This document shows positions 20,745-31,784 of a stretch of DNA of 64,000 nucleotides, in pieces. Within the stretch, counting starts at the first letter, position 1. Each line of letters starts with the position of its first letter. The DNA comes from Macrothele yani (taxonomy: Eukaryota > Arthropoda > Arachnida > Araneae > Macrothelidae), in NCBI GenBank assembly GCA_039090855.1, contig CM077011.1, positions 135,658,749 to 135,722,748 on the forward strand. The letters are read 5' to 3'. The notes beneath the pieces were generated by a model. It searched no databases. It had not been told where the DNA came from and saw nothing but the letters and a program-made list of their open reading frames with translations. Made by a program: the position numbers and the translations under genes.

Positions 20745-21418
20745 GAGAAATTCTATCCTATGTATATCTGAAATGTAAATTCTTTTGCGCACATTTCCTT
20801 GAAGATCATTACTTTGTAGTGTTTGAAATTTTGAGCACAAATGAAAACGACCTATAGCTCATATATGCCACAGTTATTATTCCGAAAAAATTGTTAGAAT
20901 TTATTTTTTAATTCAATTTATCTGACTCGAAAGTATTCCAATTTGGGCGCTAGATGGCGCGATGTTAGCTTAGCAGTGTTTCTGTCTGAAGGAAACGAAA
21001 TCTCTCATTTCTGTCTGATCTTTTGGAATTATGTAGGCCAAATAGAAATAATTAAATGCGGCCAAAAGTGAGATTGGAATTTTATCTCCCATAAATCATC
21101 TTCAATCCTACTGTACGTTCATTTTTTGAAGAGAAAATGTGTACATTAGCAGAGAACCTCTGAATTTGAGATATAGAAACTCTGCCTACCTACTAAGCTC
21201 CACCCCCAAATAACATAATTGGTTAAAGCGTAACAGGGCGCATTTGTCTTTTCATTATGGAGCCAACGAAAGACCGCTTCCATTCGGAATATGGCGAGGT
21301 CTGCACTGATTTGCTGACGCCAACTTCTGGGACTGTCCCTCAAGACGTAAAAGCCACGTCCAAGGAGTGATTTTTTGCGCCATCTATCTCAGAAGATGAA
21401 CCCTAACACTCATTCAAA
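20745..21418. other. No recognisable feature
   Basis: The right terminus of the Tc1 should lie in the first few hundred bases but was not identified. No coding pattern seen. Confidence 0.4.
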
Positions 21419-21548
21419 GACAGTTTTAAAGGACTGTTTGTTAAAGGCCTGGTGTGCTGTAGACGTAGACGCACTCCAATACCTTGTGGAATCTATGCCA
21501 AACTGCATACATGCTGTAATTCGGACTAATGGAGGTCCAACCCGGTAA
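21419..21548 (+). pseudogene. Tc1-like transposase, last 40 residues
   Basis: Reads LLKAWCAVDVDALQYLVESM, then PNCIHAVIRTNGGPTR and TAA at 21546-21548. This is the conserved Tc1 C terminus (W..I....LV.SM.R...AVI...GG.T). It differs in sequence from the Tc1 copy just upstream, so it is a separate relic. Confidence 0.7.
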
Positions 21549-22017
21549 TGAATAAAAGTTTCAACTCCAGTAGCCGGTATATGTAGTAATCAGTAGGATG
21601 GAAACTACATCGGCTTCCGCTTCTTGTCCAAAGAACGATTCCGTGTTCTTAATTCTGCACTGTTGCTTGATATGAGTGAAATGCGCCAATATTATCATGT
21701 GTTTTCTAACAGAAATTTCAAATGTTAGTATCTAGTGGGTTCCACTTTTCGAAACATTTTTCGTTTTTATTACGTTATCCTTGACCTTAACTAGCTTCTT
21801 TTCTTATGCCAATGTTTTAAAGACGAATACGACTTTTATTCTACCTTGAGAAATAAATGTATTATATCAGAAATAACTGAAGTCTCCCGTTTCTTTTCGA
21901 GACTTTTTATTTCATTTTCAAACTAGACGCTCATGCCAACAAATTAAACAAGGAAGTTTAAAATAGTTAAATACGTTCTTTTTAATTTATGCTTAAGATG
22001 GTTCCATCTAAAATCTC
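21549..22017. other. No recognisable feature
   Basis: AT-rich intronic sequence with nothing recognised. Confidence 0.4.
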
Positions 22018-22424
22018 TGCCTTATGTTTCCAATGGTGAAACTTCTTTACATATTTTCTTCGAAATTAATGTATTCCCAAGGATGAAAATTTGCACATCA
22101 TTAAAATTTGCACATCGATTACTAACTTTAAGTTATAGTATGGGATACTAACACTTGCTAAAACATAACCATAATTAAGCAATCCAACATTTGTTTGTCT
22201 AGTGACGTCATCAATGTACAAGTCGCGCCATCTATTGACTAGTCTGAACATTACTCAAAGAAAAATGATCGATTTTTAATATAATTATGTTTATGTTTTA
22301 GCAAGTATTAAGTATCCCATGCTATAACTTAAATTTGTTTTATCGATGTACAAATTTTCATCCTTGGGAATGCATTAATTGCGTAGAAAATATGTAAAGA
22401 AGTTTTACCATTGGAAACATAATA
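22018..22424. mobile_element. Palindromic MITE, family K, copy 1
   Basis: Two arms of about 190 bp are inverted copies. The left has TTATGTTTCCAATGGTGAAA and CCCAAGGATGAAAATTTG; the right has CAAATTTTCATCCTTGGG and CCATTGGAAACATAA. The centre carries TGACGTCATCAATGTACAAG. No coding potential. A second copy (39853-43646) contains the LINE. Confidence 0.8.
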
Positions 22425-22450
22425 GTTTCATACCTGCGCCAACAAAAAGA

Positions 22451-24711
22451 AACAAGAAAGATGACACCGAATTTTCGGGTGTAATAAGCACGTCTTTTGA
22501 ATCCGTTCTGATGCAAATTAAATTTATCAAAGCTATTCAAAGTCAATGGAACCGGTTTGGAAAACAATAGTATAGGACGGAAGAAAGAAGTTTTTCAATC
22601 GGGTTTTTAATCCCTCAGATATTGCTGTAAACGGAACCGTGAGCTAACGAACTCTTGGAAACAGAGATATCGACAAAAATAAGATGTGACTTTACGTCCC
22701 CTTGTGGGAAAAACCATGCATTATTTTAGGAAGAAAGTATTCTCAAAAGGTTTATCCATATAAGCGGTATCGGTCCAAGAAAAAAATAATTTAGTCGAGT
22801 TTTCAGGAGCCCAGATTTTGCTACAAATACATCAGAAGCAGAAATTAACACTTATGACCCCTGGGGCTAAACCATTCTTTACCAAACATTAGAAATTATG
22901 TGCAAAATATTTGCCATCAGGTCTTGTATGCGATACAGGAAGAATTTTTCAAATCGGAGTTTTAGGAGCAGAACTAACGCAGAAAACGCAATTTACCTTT
23001 GTGCCCCCTAGCTGAAAGTCTATGATTTACTTGTAAATTTTGAATTTATAGGAAAAACATTTCGCATCGGAAACACTCTCCAACAAAGAAGGAATTTTTT
23101 AATCGGACTCTTAGAAGTAGAGATATTGACAAAAGTAAGATATACATCTACGCCTCCTAGCGTAGAAACTACACATTATTTCAAGAAGAAAATTTTCCTG
23201 AAAGGTTTGTAGACATGAGTAGTATCGGTCAACAAACGACTTTTTTTCATTCGAGATTTTAGAAGCTCATATTTTCTTGCAAATGCATCAGAAGCGGAAA
23301 TTAAGACTTACACCACCTGGTGGCCAAACCATTTTTTACAAAAATTAGAAATTATGTGCAAAGGATTTCCCACCAGGAGCTGTATCCGGTGCAGAAAGCA
23401 TTTTTCAAATCGGAGATTTAGAAGCAGAGATATAGGGGGAAACGCAATTTACCTTTACTAGCGCAAAGTCTATGAATTACTTGAAAATTTTGAAAATATA
23501 TGAACCACATGTCACAATAGAAACACTATCCAACAAAGAAGGAATTTTTCAAATCGGACTCCTAGAAGTAAAGATATTGACAAAAATAAGATATACATCT
23601 ACTCCCCCTGGCGTAGAAACCATGCACTACTTTAAGAAGAAAATATTTTTAAAAGGCTTGTCGACATGAGTAGTATCTGTCTACAAACGACGTCTTTTTC
23701 AATCGAGAATTTAGAAGCTCATATTTTGCCGCAAATACATCAGAAACGGAAATTAAGGTTTACGCCCCCTGGTGGCCAAACAATTTTTTTACAAAAATTA
23801 GAAATAATGTGCAAACGATTTCCCATCAGGAGCTGTATCCGGTGCGGAAAGAAGTTTTCAAATCGGAGATTTAGAAGCAGAGATACAAAGGGAAACGCAA
23901 TTTACCGCTACGGCCCCTAGCGGAAAGTCTATGAATTACTTGAAATTTTTGAAATTATAGTAAAAACATGTCACACGGAAATCACTATCCAAAAAAGAAG
24001 CAATTTTTCAAATGGGACTCCTAGAAGTAGAGATATTGACAAAAATAAGATGTACATCTACGCCCCTGGCGGAGAAACTGTGGAATATTTTAGGAAAAAA
24101 ATATTCCAAAAGGGTTTATCGATGTGAGTGGCATCAGTCCACGAAAGAATTTTTTCAATCGATATTTTAGAAGCTCAGATTTTATGGCAAATACATCAGA
24201 AGCAAAAATGAACCCCTACGCCTCCTGGTGGCCAAAGTAGTATTCTTTACCAAAAATTAGAAATTATATGCAAAAGATTTTCCATCAGGAGATGTATCCA
24301 CTGAAGAACAATTTTTTCGAATCTGAGTTTTAGAAGAAGAGTTATCGGGGAAAACTTTAATTTACTTTTACGCCCCTAGCGGAAAATCTATGCGGAATTT
24401 GAAAAAGTAACTATATCTAAAATACCCTTCGACATAAATGGAATCGAAAGATAAAAGCATTTTTTCAATTGGATGTGGAATAAAACGTATTTTTCAATTC
24501 GACATCATCTGCATTTACGACCTCTGGCGGCGAAATTGTACATCGTAAAAAAAACACGAAATAAAGGATCATCATTCGCATATTTCAAGCTTTCCAATGC
24601 AAAAAGAATTTTTCAAATCGGACTAATAGTTGCAGAGATATCGTGGGTACAGACGGACGGACGGACAAACCGATAACATAAGCACGATCTTTTTTTACAA
24701 AAGGCGTGCTA
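22451..24711 (+). repeat. Repeat E, copy 1: about 150-bp monomers with palindromic cap
   Basis: Thirteen monomers share TTTTTCAAATCGGA...TAGAAG..GAGATAT and a core like ACGCCCCCTGGTGGCC. Cores lie near 22703, 22852, 23003, 23150, 23310, 23456, 23602, 23762, 23910, 24060, 24218, 24371 and 24519. Spacings cycle roughly 148, 150, 160 bp, so three monomer types alternate in a 458-bp higher-order unit. The right end has a run of GGAC (complement of the GTCCGTC block) and a 30-nt imperfect palindrome at 24681-24710 (AGCACGATC...GGCGTGCT). The left end holds a short reading frame (22454-22570). Confidence 0.85.
22454..22570 (+). other. Conserved 38-residue reading frame at the head of repeat E1
   Basis: Reads KKDDTEFSGVISTSFESVL, then QIKFIKAIQSQWNR and GKQ-stop. 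The same peptide heads repeat E2 on the other strand (53858-53974). Of six base differences I count between the two, four are silent and two change residues (M/T and F/Y). I do not recognise the protein. It may be the end of a gene captured by, or belonging to, the E element. Confidence 0.5.
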
Positions 24712-24984
24712 AAAAGGAAGATAAGTGTATACAGTTTACTCTTTACAACAAGGATACTTAAGATGTTTTGCCTTTTATAGTAAATCATATTTTATGTACA
24801 TTTTTTTCTAGCATTTTTTTGAGCCTGCTTCACATGCATGCTCAAAGAATGTTTTAAGTTTTGGATGCTCAAAAAATTTTTCTTAGTAATGTTTTCTTAA
24901 AGTTTTCCTTAATAATAGCAAAAATAATTAATTCTTCTGTTCTTCTTTCTTCTGGGAACTGATTTTATTTTTCTGTCATTTTAG
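24712..24984. other. Intron sequence before exon c
   Basis: AT-rich, with a repeated TTTTTTGAGC..TG motif. It ends in the pyrimidine-rich acceptor TTTTTCTGTCATTTTAG. Confidence 0.5.
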
Positions 24985-25034
24985 AGAACCGAATTAAAGA
25001 TCTTCAAGCTACTAAAATCGCCGAAGGTTTGCAG
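24985..25034 (+). CDS. LRRC74-like leucine-rich repeat gene, exon c (50 nt)
   Basis: A short exon. The acceptor is TTCTGTCATTTTAG and the donor GTAAAT. With the one base carried from exon b it encodes ENRIKDLQATKIAEGLQ and leaves in phase 0. Joined to exon b this gives VLDLSENRIKDLQATKIAEG, a textbook LRR with the N-x-I position filled. It sits between E1 on the left and a 20.6-kb intron on the right that holds the Helitron fragment, an intact Tc1, the G duplication, the LINE and repeat F. The phase match on both sides is the main evidence. Confidence 0.85.
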
Positions 25035-25039
25035 GTAAA

Positions 25040-25650
25040 TAATATATTTTTCTTTTTCTTTTCTGATGGCATTCATGAAATGTTTATACCATGTGTATAA
25101 GCGTTTAGCCCACACCTTGTTTAGCCATCTATATATTAATTCTATAAGGTTCTTTACTGTGTGTCCTAATTTTGAGAGAACGGCTGAACGTAAAGATATG
25201 GTTGAGGTATCAAAATAAAGGTCTTACCATGTAGATATGCCAGTCGAAGAGAAAAATGAGATTGGGGCAACGGTTCGGGCGTTCTGGGGCGGTAAAGTTC
25301 CAATGTAAAGTTTATGGGAGAAGCGTGCGGTTGACATTCGATCGCCTATGGTTGACTCACGCGCTGTTGAATGCGGAAGCATGGAGGGACTGAGATAGTC
25401 CAAAGTCCGAAGTCTTCTCTTTTCTGAGCGAACCGTTAAGCAAAGCAAAGCTAACAAGCATTCCTATCAAAGTTCTTCTCATCGGAACAGCGAACACTCT
25501 CGAGGACCTGATTGCGTTATGCCGTTGGATTGTGTGAGCTATATATGCAATTTAATTTTCATTCGATCTAGTTTATTCACGTAGGTAAGACGTTTCCCAT
25601 TATGCAAAGATGTAAATAAACATTCCGTTGACCATTGTTAGTGAAAATAT
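25040..25650. other. No recognisable feature
   Basis: Intronic, with nothing recognised. Confidence 0.4.
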
Positions 25651-25722
25651 TACGGGCGACGCTTATAGTACATTGAGTTGCTCTCGGTGGTCGTTAAACC
25701 TTCAGTCAACAAAAAAGAAAAA
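25651..25722 (+). repeat. SINE, family A, 3' end only
   Basis: GGGCGACGCTTATAG, TTGAGTTGCTCTCGGTGGTC and GTTAAACCTTCAGTCAAC match the family A tail; the head is missing. Confidence 0.7.
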
Positions 25723-27195
25723 GAAATCATGGACCTGGACTATTGCCTTTATTGAAGTGGTTGAATGAATTTGTCAATCAAATAAAGTTCACAGAACGTT
25801 GTTTCATATGAGTTTATTCTTTTGAAAAAAAAAAAAGAAAACTAACCGTCGACTCAGACGGGTTTCGTCTAGTTTGTGTTAAACCCATAAAGTTTTTTCG
25901 TCTTTGCCCCTCGCATTAATTTTATGCGACTTAAATCTTCCCAGAGATATGCGGCGTCATTTCGGAAACTATATCTCGTGTCTCATCATTTTTAATTAAT
26001 CCATGTGAGAGCCGAAAGATGAATTAGCAGGATATCTAATTACTGCACTACAAAATCCAGAAACACAGCACAAGGAATAATATATGTACAGGCGTTAAAT
26101 AATACAGAACACCTGCTCCGGCATCTTAACACCTGCTTTCTCCAAACTCGTGGTGTCGTCACGATGAGCGGAGAAATGTTTCCATCTGTCGTCACTTTTG
26201 CCGGTGACTAAAAGCGAGAAGAGCGATCAGTATGGCAAAATGCCATCTGTATTTGGGTAGGGAGAAATATAAACTGTACACAAATCGTCATACTATATGT
26301 TTCAGAACCCAGAATGGAAAACGAGGAGGGAGAAAGATTACTATCATAAATAACATTATTTCATCTGAATAAATAAACGAATCAACTTTATGTTAACAAC
26401 TGCCTGCTTCTCTCAGAATATCAAACTTGTTCAGATCTTTTTAAAACTACGTAGTTTAAATGAAATCTGGGTTGTTTATCTGCTTTGTTTTTTCCTTTAG
26501 TCGTAAGCTGTGTGCTGGTGTTCTGCATGGATTTCGCCGGGTGGTGTTAAGGTGTGTAAACTTTGATTCTTTTATATAGCAATTCTCTGGGGCTAACGTT
26601 AAGACTATAAAGCTTCAGAAATGAAAACCAAAAGTTTGAACATAAATACAAAGACAGGCAGAATGCAGATTCCTATGCGTTGCATGTTAAATGGACGTAG
26701 ACAACTGTTCTAATGCTTTCTGAATTAGGAAAATCTGTAGTAAAGGCGATAAAGAACTGAATTCTACCCGATCGATTAAAAATTGATTTAACCGCAAAAA
26801 AATCAGCTGGCTATTCCTGTTGATTGAGAATTAGTGTTCCCGAAGTCTGAGATGATCATACATATTTGGGATATTTAATGAAATATTGCCCTGAGGCCTT
26901 TGTTTCTAAATAAATAAACTATTGTGGGGCCTGTCATTAACAGAAAAAACGAAGAAACAGTACGTTTGTGTCATCTTCGATTGAAAATCTATTCATAAAA
27001 TCGGATCAGATCATATGTAGAGGATTTTAGGAAGGGAGTGTCTGACCCCAGGTCTTAAACAACCCTTAGAAGTAAGAAGTTAGGAGATTTGGGATAGAAT
27101 GCCCGATGTTATTCATAAATAAAAACGGTAACAACATTTATAATCTCCAGTAATTGGTTCTCCAGATACAATTTATTTTGCAGCCTAATGTACTT
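25723..27195. other. No recognisable feature
   Basis: About 1.5 kb of AT-rich intron without coding, RNA or repeat signals that I could identify. Confidence 0.4.
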
Positions 27196-27775
27196 TTACT
27201 CTAATACTTTTAACAGAATTAATTTTTCACTTTTATGGGCTATCACTGACATAGAATTTATTTTTTAGCCACTCTAATAACATAGATAAAATTTATTTTT
27301 CAGCCACTCTAATCCCATAGATAGAATTTATTTTTCAGTCTCATATATTGTCATGAGACTGAAAAATAAATTCATTGTGAGAGCCATAGATAAAATTTAT
27401 TGCCTGTTTAGGAGTTTAACGACCACTGTAAGCAACTCAATAAGGCCATAAGCAGTCGCCCGTCCCTAGTTTAGGGTCAGTGGTTCCAGGAAAAGGCCAG
27501 TTCCGTAAGACAAACACAACATACATGCCACGCCGGGATTCGAACCCAGACCCTCTCGGACGAACGGCCATGAGCCAGCCCTTAGACCACTGCGCCAACG
27601 GTGCAGCTGGAATCGACTGTTCAGTTTTATATACTGTCATTCGACTGCCGTAGACTATGAATTGTTCAGTTCTATGTACTGTCATTCAAGTCCATAGATA
27701 GAATTTATTGTTCAGTTTTATGTACTGTCACTCAAGTGTCATAAGCAGAATATATTTTGACATCAATACGCCTTT
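27196..27775. repeat. Minisatellite, left block (about 50-bp units)
   Basis: Units on the theme CATAGATAGAATTTATTTTT-CAGT-TTATGTACTGTCA-TCGAGTGC, strongly diverged. The block is interrupted by a SINE at 27408-27606. The same units resume at 29520-29775, on the far side of the Helitron fragment. Confidence 0.7.
27408..27606 (-). repeat. SINE, family A, inside the minisatellite
   Basis: Minus-strand copy with TTTAACGACCACTGTAAGCA, GGGATTCGAACCC and the box A complement near 27580-27600. A deletion removes part of the body near 27490. Confidence 0.85.
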
Positions 27776-28170
27776 AAAATCAGACCGGTACTAAGTGGCC
27801 AGTACGGAAAGTTGAGCGTTACGAAAAAATGGGCATCGAGTTCAGTCTAATAATTTCTATATTATCAACGCGAACCAAACCAACCAAGTGTCATTCGATA
27901 GCTAAGGGAACAAAGCCTTGTTAGTGACCTTGAGTTCGCACGCCGCGATAAGCGGAAGGGGGGGCGTGATTTCGGGAACATTCCTCTGCGCCGCGCGAAC
28001 TTCACTTCAAATCAGTATAACTCGGAACTGCGAAGCGCTACAACGTCGAAATTGGTCTTAAACGAAAGCTAGCGTCGAGATCTGTCGATTTAAGACGTTA
28101 GAAGTGAAATCGAATATAGTATTGGTTGTGAAACTTTGGATCGCAGTTGAAAATTTTTAAAAATTTTACA

Positions 28171-29152
28171 ATGACGGCATGTGCTCGTCGAAAAGCCCAA
28201 CAGAAATACATCGAACGTAGTCTACGCGGAAGAGCAACTCGTCAGCTTTCGATAAACACCGCAATGTCCGCGGCAGAACGCATGAGAAAGTATCGGGAGC
28301 GAAAGAAAATTGCTGCAGCGCAGCGCGCGAGCACTTCGGCGGCAGCGACGCACGAACCCATGAATGTGGAACATGAAAACTATTCTGCCCATGCTTCGGA
28401 ACACGGAAAGGACGAAATATAAGTGGATTTAGAGAGATCGGCGCGGTTTGAGAAGTGCTGAAGATCGGCGCGGTTTGAGAAGTGTTGAAGATCGGCGAGT
28501 GAACGTTTCGAGAACACATTTGTGAGCAATCTGTTCGGTCATTCGTGCGGGGTTTGCGACAGACTGGGGTTTCTGAAGGATTGGAAGCCAGTGAAGCCAA
28601 AACATGTGGATTTGCTCGAAAACACGTTTCCTGGCGAGAACGTAGCGGAGTTCAAGTTGTGCAGTGCATGTCGTAAATCATTGGACAGCAATAAGATTCC
28701 GAAGTTGTCGCGATCGAAGGTTTCAAGTATCCACCGAAACCGATCGGTTTGCCACCGTTGGATCCGACAAGTACCACATTGATTTCTCCGAGGCTTCCAT
28801 TCATGCACAACCGTCGACTTCGCTGTGAGGGCAACTATGGAATCGTTGGCCAAGTGATAAACGTTCCAGTGGATGTTAACACAATGGTGCAGTAGTTGCC
28901 ACGGCGTCTGGACGATGATCACGCTTTCAACGTCAATACCAAGAAGAACTTGATCCACAAGTCGATGAACTTAAGTAGTTTCGGAAAGAAGTCGGTGGTG
29001 AAGCCTTGGCTTCAATTCTTGGTGAACCAACCGTTGTACAAGCATAACAACTTCCAGATCAATTGGGAAGCATTCGACGAGAGCGAGCAGGTGGATAGCG
29101 AGTGCCCGATTGAATCCATGGAGCCGGTTTGTATCCTACTTCTCTTACCATA
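28171..29152 (+). pseudogene. Helitron protein N-terminal region (DUF6570-like), broken
   Basis: From ATG 28171 the frame gives MTACARRKAQQKYIERSLRG and MSAAERMRKYRERKK, closing at 28420. A second frame from about 28500 has CGVCDRLGFLKDW and FKLCSACRKSLDSNKIP. After a frameshift it continues GFKYPPKPIGLPPLDP, LISPRLPFM, YGIIGQVINVPVD-like text, a TAG, then LPRRLDDDHAFNV, KKNLIHKS and WLQFLVNQPLYKH. Helitron replicases of arthropods have this order: zinc-ribbon-like CxxC, then a DUF6570 region upstream of Helitron_like_N. The Rep and PIF1-type helicase domains are not in the window, so only the 5' fifth is present. Confidence 0.7.
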
Positions 29153-29257
29153 GACCAATTAATAAACTTGTGATTGACTACTGAGTTCGACTACTGGATT
29201 TGTCTTTCTTTCATTTACTAGACCCAAATAAATACTATGCGCTAAAGCGTCGTATTT

Positions 29258-29475
29258 GCCGCCCCGGTGGCGCAGTGGTCTAAGCGATGGCCTCTGATCA
29301 TTCCTCCGAAAGGGGTCTTCTTTCGAATCCTGGTCAGGCATGGATGTTGTGTTTGTGTTACGGCACTGGCTCTCTCCCTTCACTGAAACCAGTGACCCTA
29401 AATTAGGGTCGGGGGACTGCTTATAGCCCATTGAGTTGCTCACGGTGGTCGTTAAACCTACAATAAAAAAAAAAA
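29258..29475 (+). repeat. tRNA-derived SINE, family A
   Basis: Complete copy. Head GCCCCGGTGGCGCAGTGGTC, box B-like TTCTTTCGAATCCTGG, body GTTGTGTTTGTGTTACGGC, end GTTGCTCACGGTGGTCGTTA and an A-rich tail at 29461-29475. Confidence 0.9.
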
Positions 29476-29519
29476 GAGTCGTATTCACGCAAAACCTTGC
29501 GAGCGCGCTCCGACACAGC

Positions 29520-29775
29520 CTACCCGATTGTTTGATCTTATGTACTGTCGTCACTCGAGTGCATAGATAAGATTTTTTCGTCTTATGTACTGTCATGCGA
29601 ATGCCATGGATAGAATTTATTTTTGTTGTATATGCTGTCACTCGAGTGCATATATAAAATTTATTGTTCCGTATCATGTACGCTCGAGTATCATAGGTAG
29701 AATTTATTTTTCAGTCTTATGTACTGTCAGTCGAGTACTATAGATGGAACTTTTTTCCAATTTGAGATACTGTCA
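29520..29775. repeat. Minisatellite, right block (about 50-bp units)
   Basis: At least four units: CTTATGTACTGTC..TCGAGTGCATAGATA..ATTTATT, matching the block at 27196-27775. Confidence 0.75.
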
Positions 29776-29904
29776 TTGGTGTGCCATTAGAAGCATGCAG
29801 TGGACTGACGCAGGTGGCAAGGGAAATTTTTGCCCTTTTAGGAAACAGAAAAAAGGAATAAAACATGTCAGAGATTGCTTTGTTTGTCCCGATTATTTTT
29901 AAAG

Positions 29905-30040
29905 AACTGTATGTACGACTAAGGCCAGGAGGAATCATTTGTCCCTAACTTAGTGTAACTAATTTTAGGAAAGGAAAACAACCAGTGCCACGAGGGCAAA
30001 CGCAATATCTATGTCTCACCAAGATTCGCACCCCGAATCA
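29905..30040 (-). repeat. Possible worn SINE, family A
   Basis: CAACCAGTGCCACGAGGGCA and CTCACCAAGATTCGCACCCC follow the minus-strand order of family A. Strongly diverged. Confidence 0.4.
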
Positions 30041-30249
30041 GAGCTAGGAAAAGTTAGATGAACTTGAAAAAGCAGCGAACGATCTGAGTGAGAAAGTAAG
30101 AGACATGGTCTAACTGTAATCTCTGCAAAGACAAGGATCGGGGTATTTAGAGAAAAGAAAATGGAGGGAAAACTCAATATGAAAAGGATACAGCAAGAGC
30201 ATGCAGTGTGATATACGATTTGCATGGGAAGAAGGCGATAGCAATAATA

Positions 30250-31780
30250 CACTGCTGGACAATTGCTAAGGACGGATCATAAACGGCTATATAGCGCATA
30301 AAAAGTAAGTGTGGTTAAATGCCAAGTGAAATAAAATAATGTCAGAATGCCAGGACATTACAAGAAAGACAATTTATTGTGCTCTGAAATCCACAAGGCT
30401 TTGGAACGTGTTCAAGGGACAAACAGGCCATTTTGTGCAGAATACGTAAACGTGAAAAAAATGCAATTACCGTCCGCAGGCGTTCCGGCGTAAGATGTCA
30501 ATACGGGATATGGCCACCATGGAGGGCGATGCAAGATTCCACACGTCGTGTCATGCTTTGCACAACATTATCAAGTAGCTGTTGGGGTAATTTATCCCAT
30601 TCCCTTGTCAGTGCACGGATGAGGGTGTCCTTGTTTATTGGAGGGCATTGGCGACCCACAAGACTCCTCCCCAAAGCATCCCACACATTTTCAATGGGAA
30701 TCAGATCTGGAGAACGTGCTGGCCATACGAGGCGTTGAATATCCTCGCTGTCAAGACACTCCTGAACAGCGACTGTTCGATGACATGTTGCGTTGTCGTC
30801 CATGAAAATGAATCTATCACCGACAGCATCACGGAACATGCTAACATGAGGTAGCAGAACATCATTAATGTATCGTTGGCCAGTCATAGTCCCAGTTGGA
30901 AGCACATAGAGGGACGTACGGCCATTGATCATGATGCCAGCCCATACCAAGACACTACATGTCGGATATCGGTCCCTTTCCTGTATGTTTGCTGGACAAT
31001 ATGCAGTACCACTATCACGCCAGATCAATTGTCGTCGACAATCAGACGATAGACTGTATCTACTCTCATCTGAGAAGAGGATAGCAGACCAGTCGTTATT
31101 AGTCCAATTGCGATGTTGATGGCACCATTGCAAACGGGTGGTACGGTGACGTCTGGCCAATGGGATGCACACAACAGGACGGCGGGCGTATAGTCCTCCT
31201 TCATGCAAACGTCTGGCGACAGTTTTTCGGGAGATCCGCTTGCCAGTAGCAGCCATAAACTGATTTGCTACCTCACTAGCTGTGCTGCGCAGGTGTCTTT
31301 TTGTTGATAGCACTATGTACCGATCTTCTGCAGGTGTCGTATTGCGAACACGACCTGCCCCGTGACGTTTGCTACACTCTCCATTTGTTTGAAATGATAT
31401 CCAAAGCCTTGAAACAACACTGTGGCTGACGTCGAACTCCCTGGCAACATCTGTTATTTTTCGCCCTTCTTCAATATTGCCAATAATACGGCCACGCGTA
31501 AAATCATCTAGATGATGTCGGGAAGACATACTGAAAATTGTAAGTTCGTCAATTGATTCTTTCCCTTTCAACTTTGCGTTTGAACAACAACGGTCAATAC
31601 GCGTCAAATCCTTTATATCTCTTATCAGCGCTATGACGTCACGAACAAGTTCGGCAATCCAAAATTTGCATACGCACAACACGTCTTACTGTATCCCGCA
31701 CTTATGCTAATTTCCACATTTTCCTGCCTTCCATTTTATGGTTGCTATTGTCATCCGTCCTTAGCAATTGTCCAGCAGCG
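30250..31780 (-). mobile_element. Tc1 transposon, apparently intact
   Basis: The termini are near-perfect inverted repeats: C(A/G)CTGCTGGACAATTGC, continuing TAAGGACGGAT, at 30250-30277 and 31752-31780, with TA on each side (30248-30249, 31781-31782). The 1531-bp element contains one uninterrupted transposase gene on the minus strand. It is the only autonomous-looking element in the window. Confidence 0.92.
30498..31529 (-). CDS. Tc1 transposase, full length (343 aa)
   Basis: A cut-and-paste transposase acting on its own termini in the nucleus. The frame is open further upstream (to 31682), but the Met at 31527-31529 (MSSRHHLDDFTRGRIIGNIE) is the natural start and gives 343 residues, the usual Tc1 length. 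The N-terminal paired-like helix-turn-helix region (about residues 1-110) has a GRKITDVAREFDVSHSVVSR recognition segment. The catalytic DD34E triad is complete: D154 in FSDES, D245 in MDDNATCH and E280 in IPIENVWD, with exactly 34 residues between the last two. The C terminus is SMTRRVESCIALHGG-HIPY. No stop or frameshift. Activity is plausible but unproven. Confidence 0.92.
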   Translation of the reverse strand: MSSRHHLDDFTRGRIIGNIEEGRKITDVAREFDVSHSVVSRLWISFQTNGECSKRHGAGRVRNTTPAEDRYIVLSTKRHLRSTASEVANQFMAATGKRISRKTVARRLHEGGLYARRPVVCIPLARRHRTTRLQWCHQHRNWTNNDWSAILFSDESRYSLSSDCRRQLIWRDSGTAYCPANIQERDRYPTCSVLVWAGIMINGRTSLYVLPTGTMTGQRYINDVLLPHVSMFRDAVGDRFIFMDDNATCHRTVAVQECLDSEDIQRLVWPARSPDLIPIENVWDALGRSLVGRQCPPINKDTLIRALTREWDKLPQQLLDNVVQSMTRRVESCIALHGGHIPY

Positions 31781-31784
31781 TAAA

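Noticed and set aside
22451..24711. Regular repeats with unique spacers, considered as a CRISPR-like array
   Set aside because: The repeats are about 150-bp diverged monomers without short identical repeats and spacers, in eukaryotic intronic DNA with splice sites. It is a satellite-like array.
28166..28600. Minus-strand open stretches of 144 and 139 codons (28166-28600, 28539-28958)
   Set aside because: They are opposite the Helitron N-terminal coding region, whose plus-strand frames give recognisable motifs.
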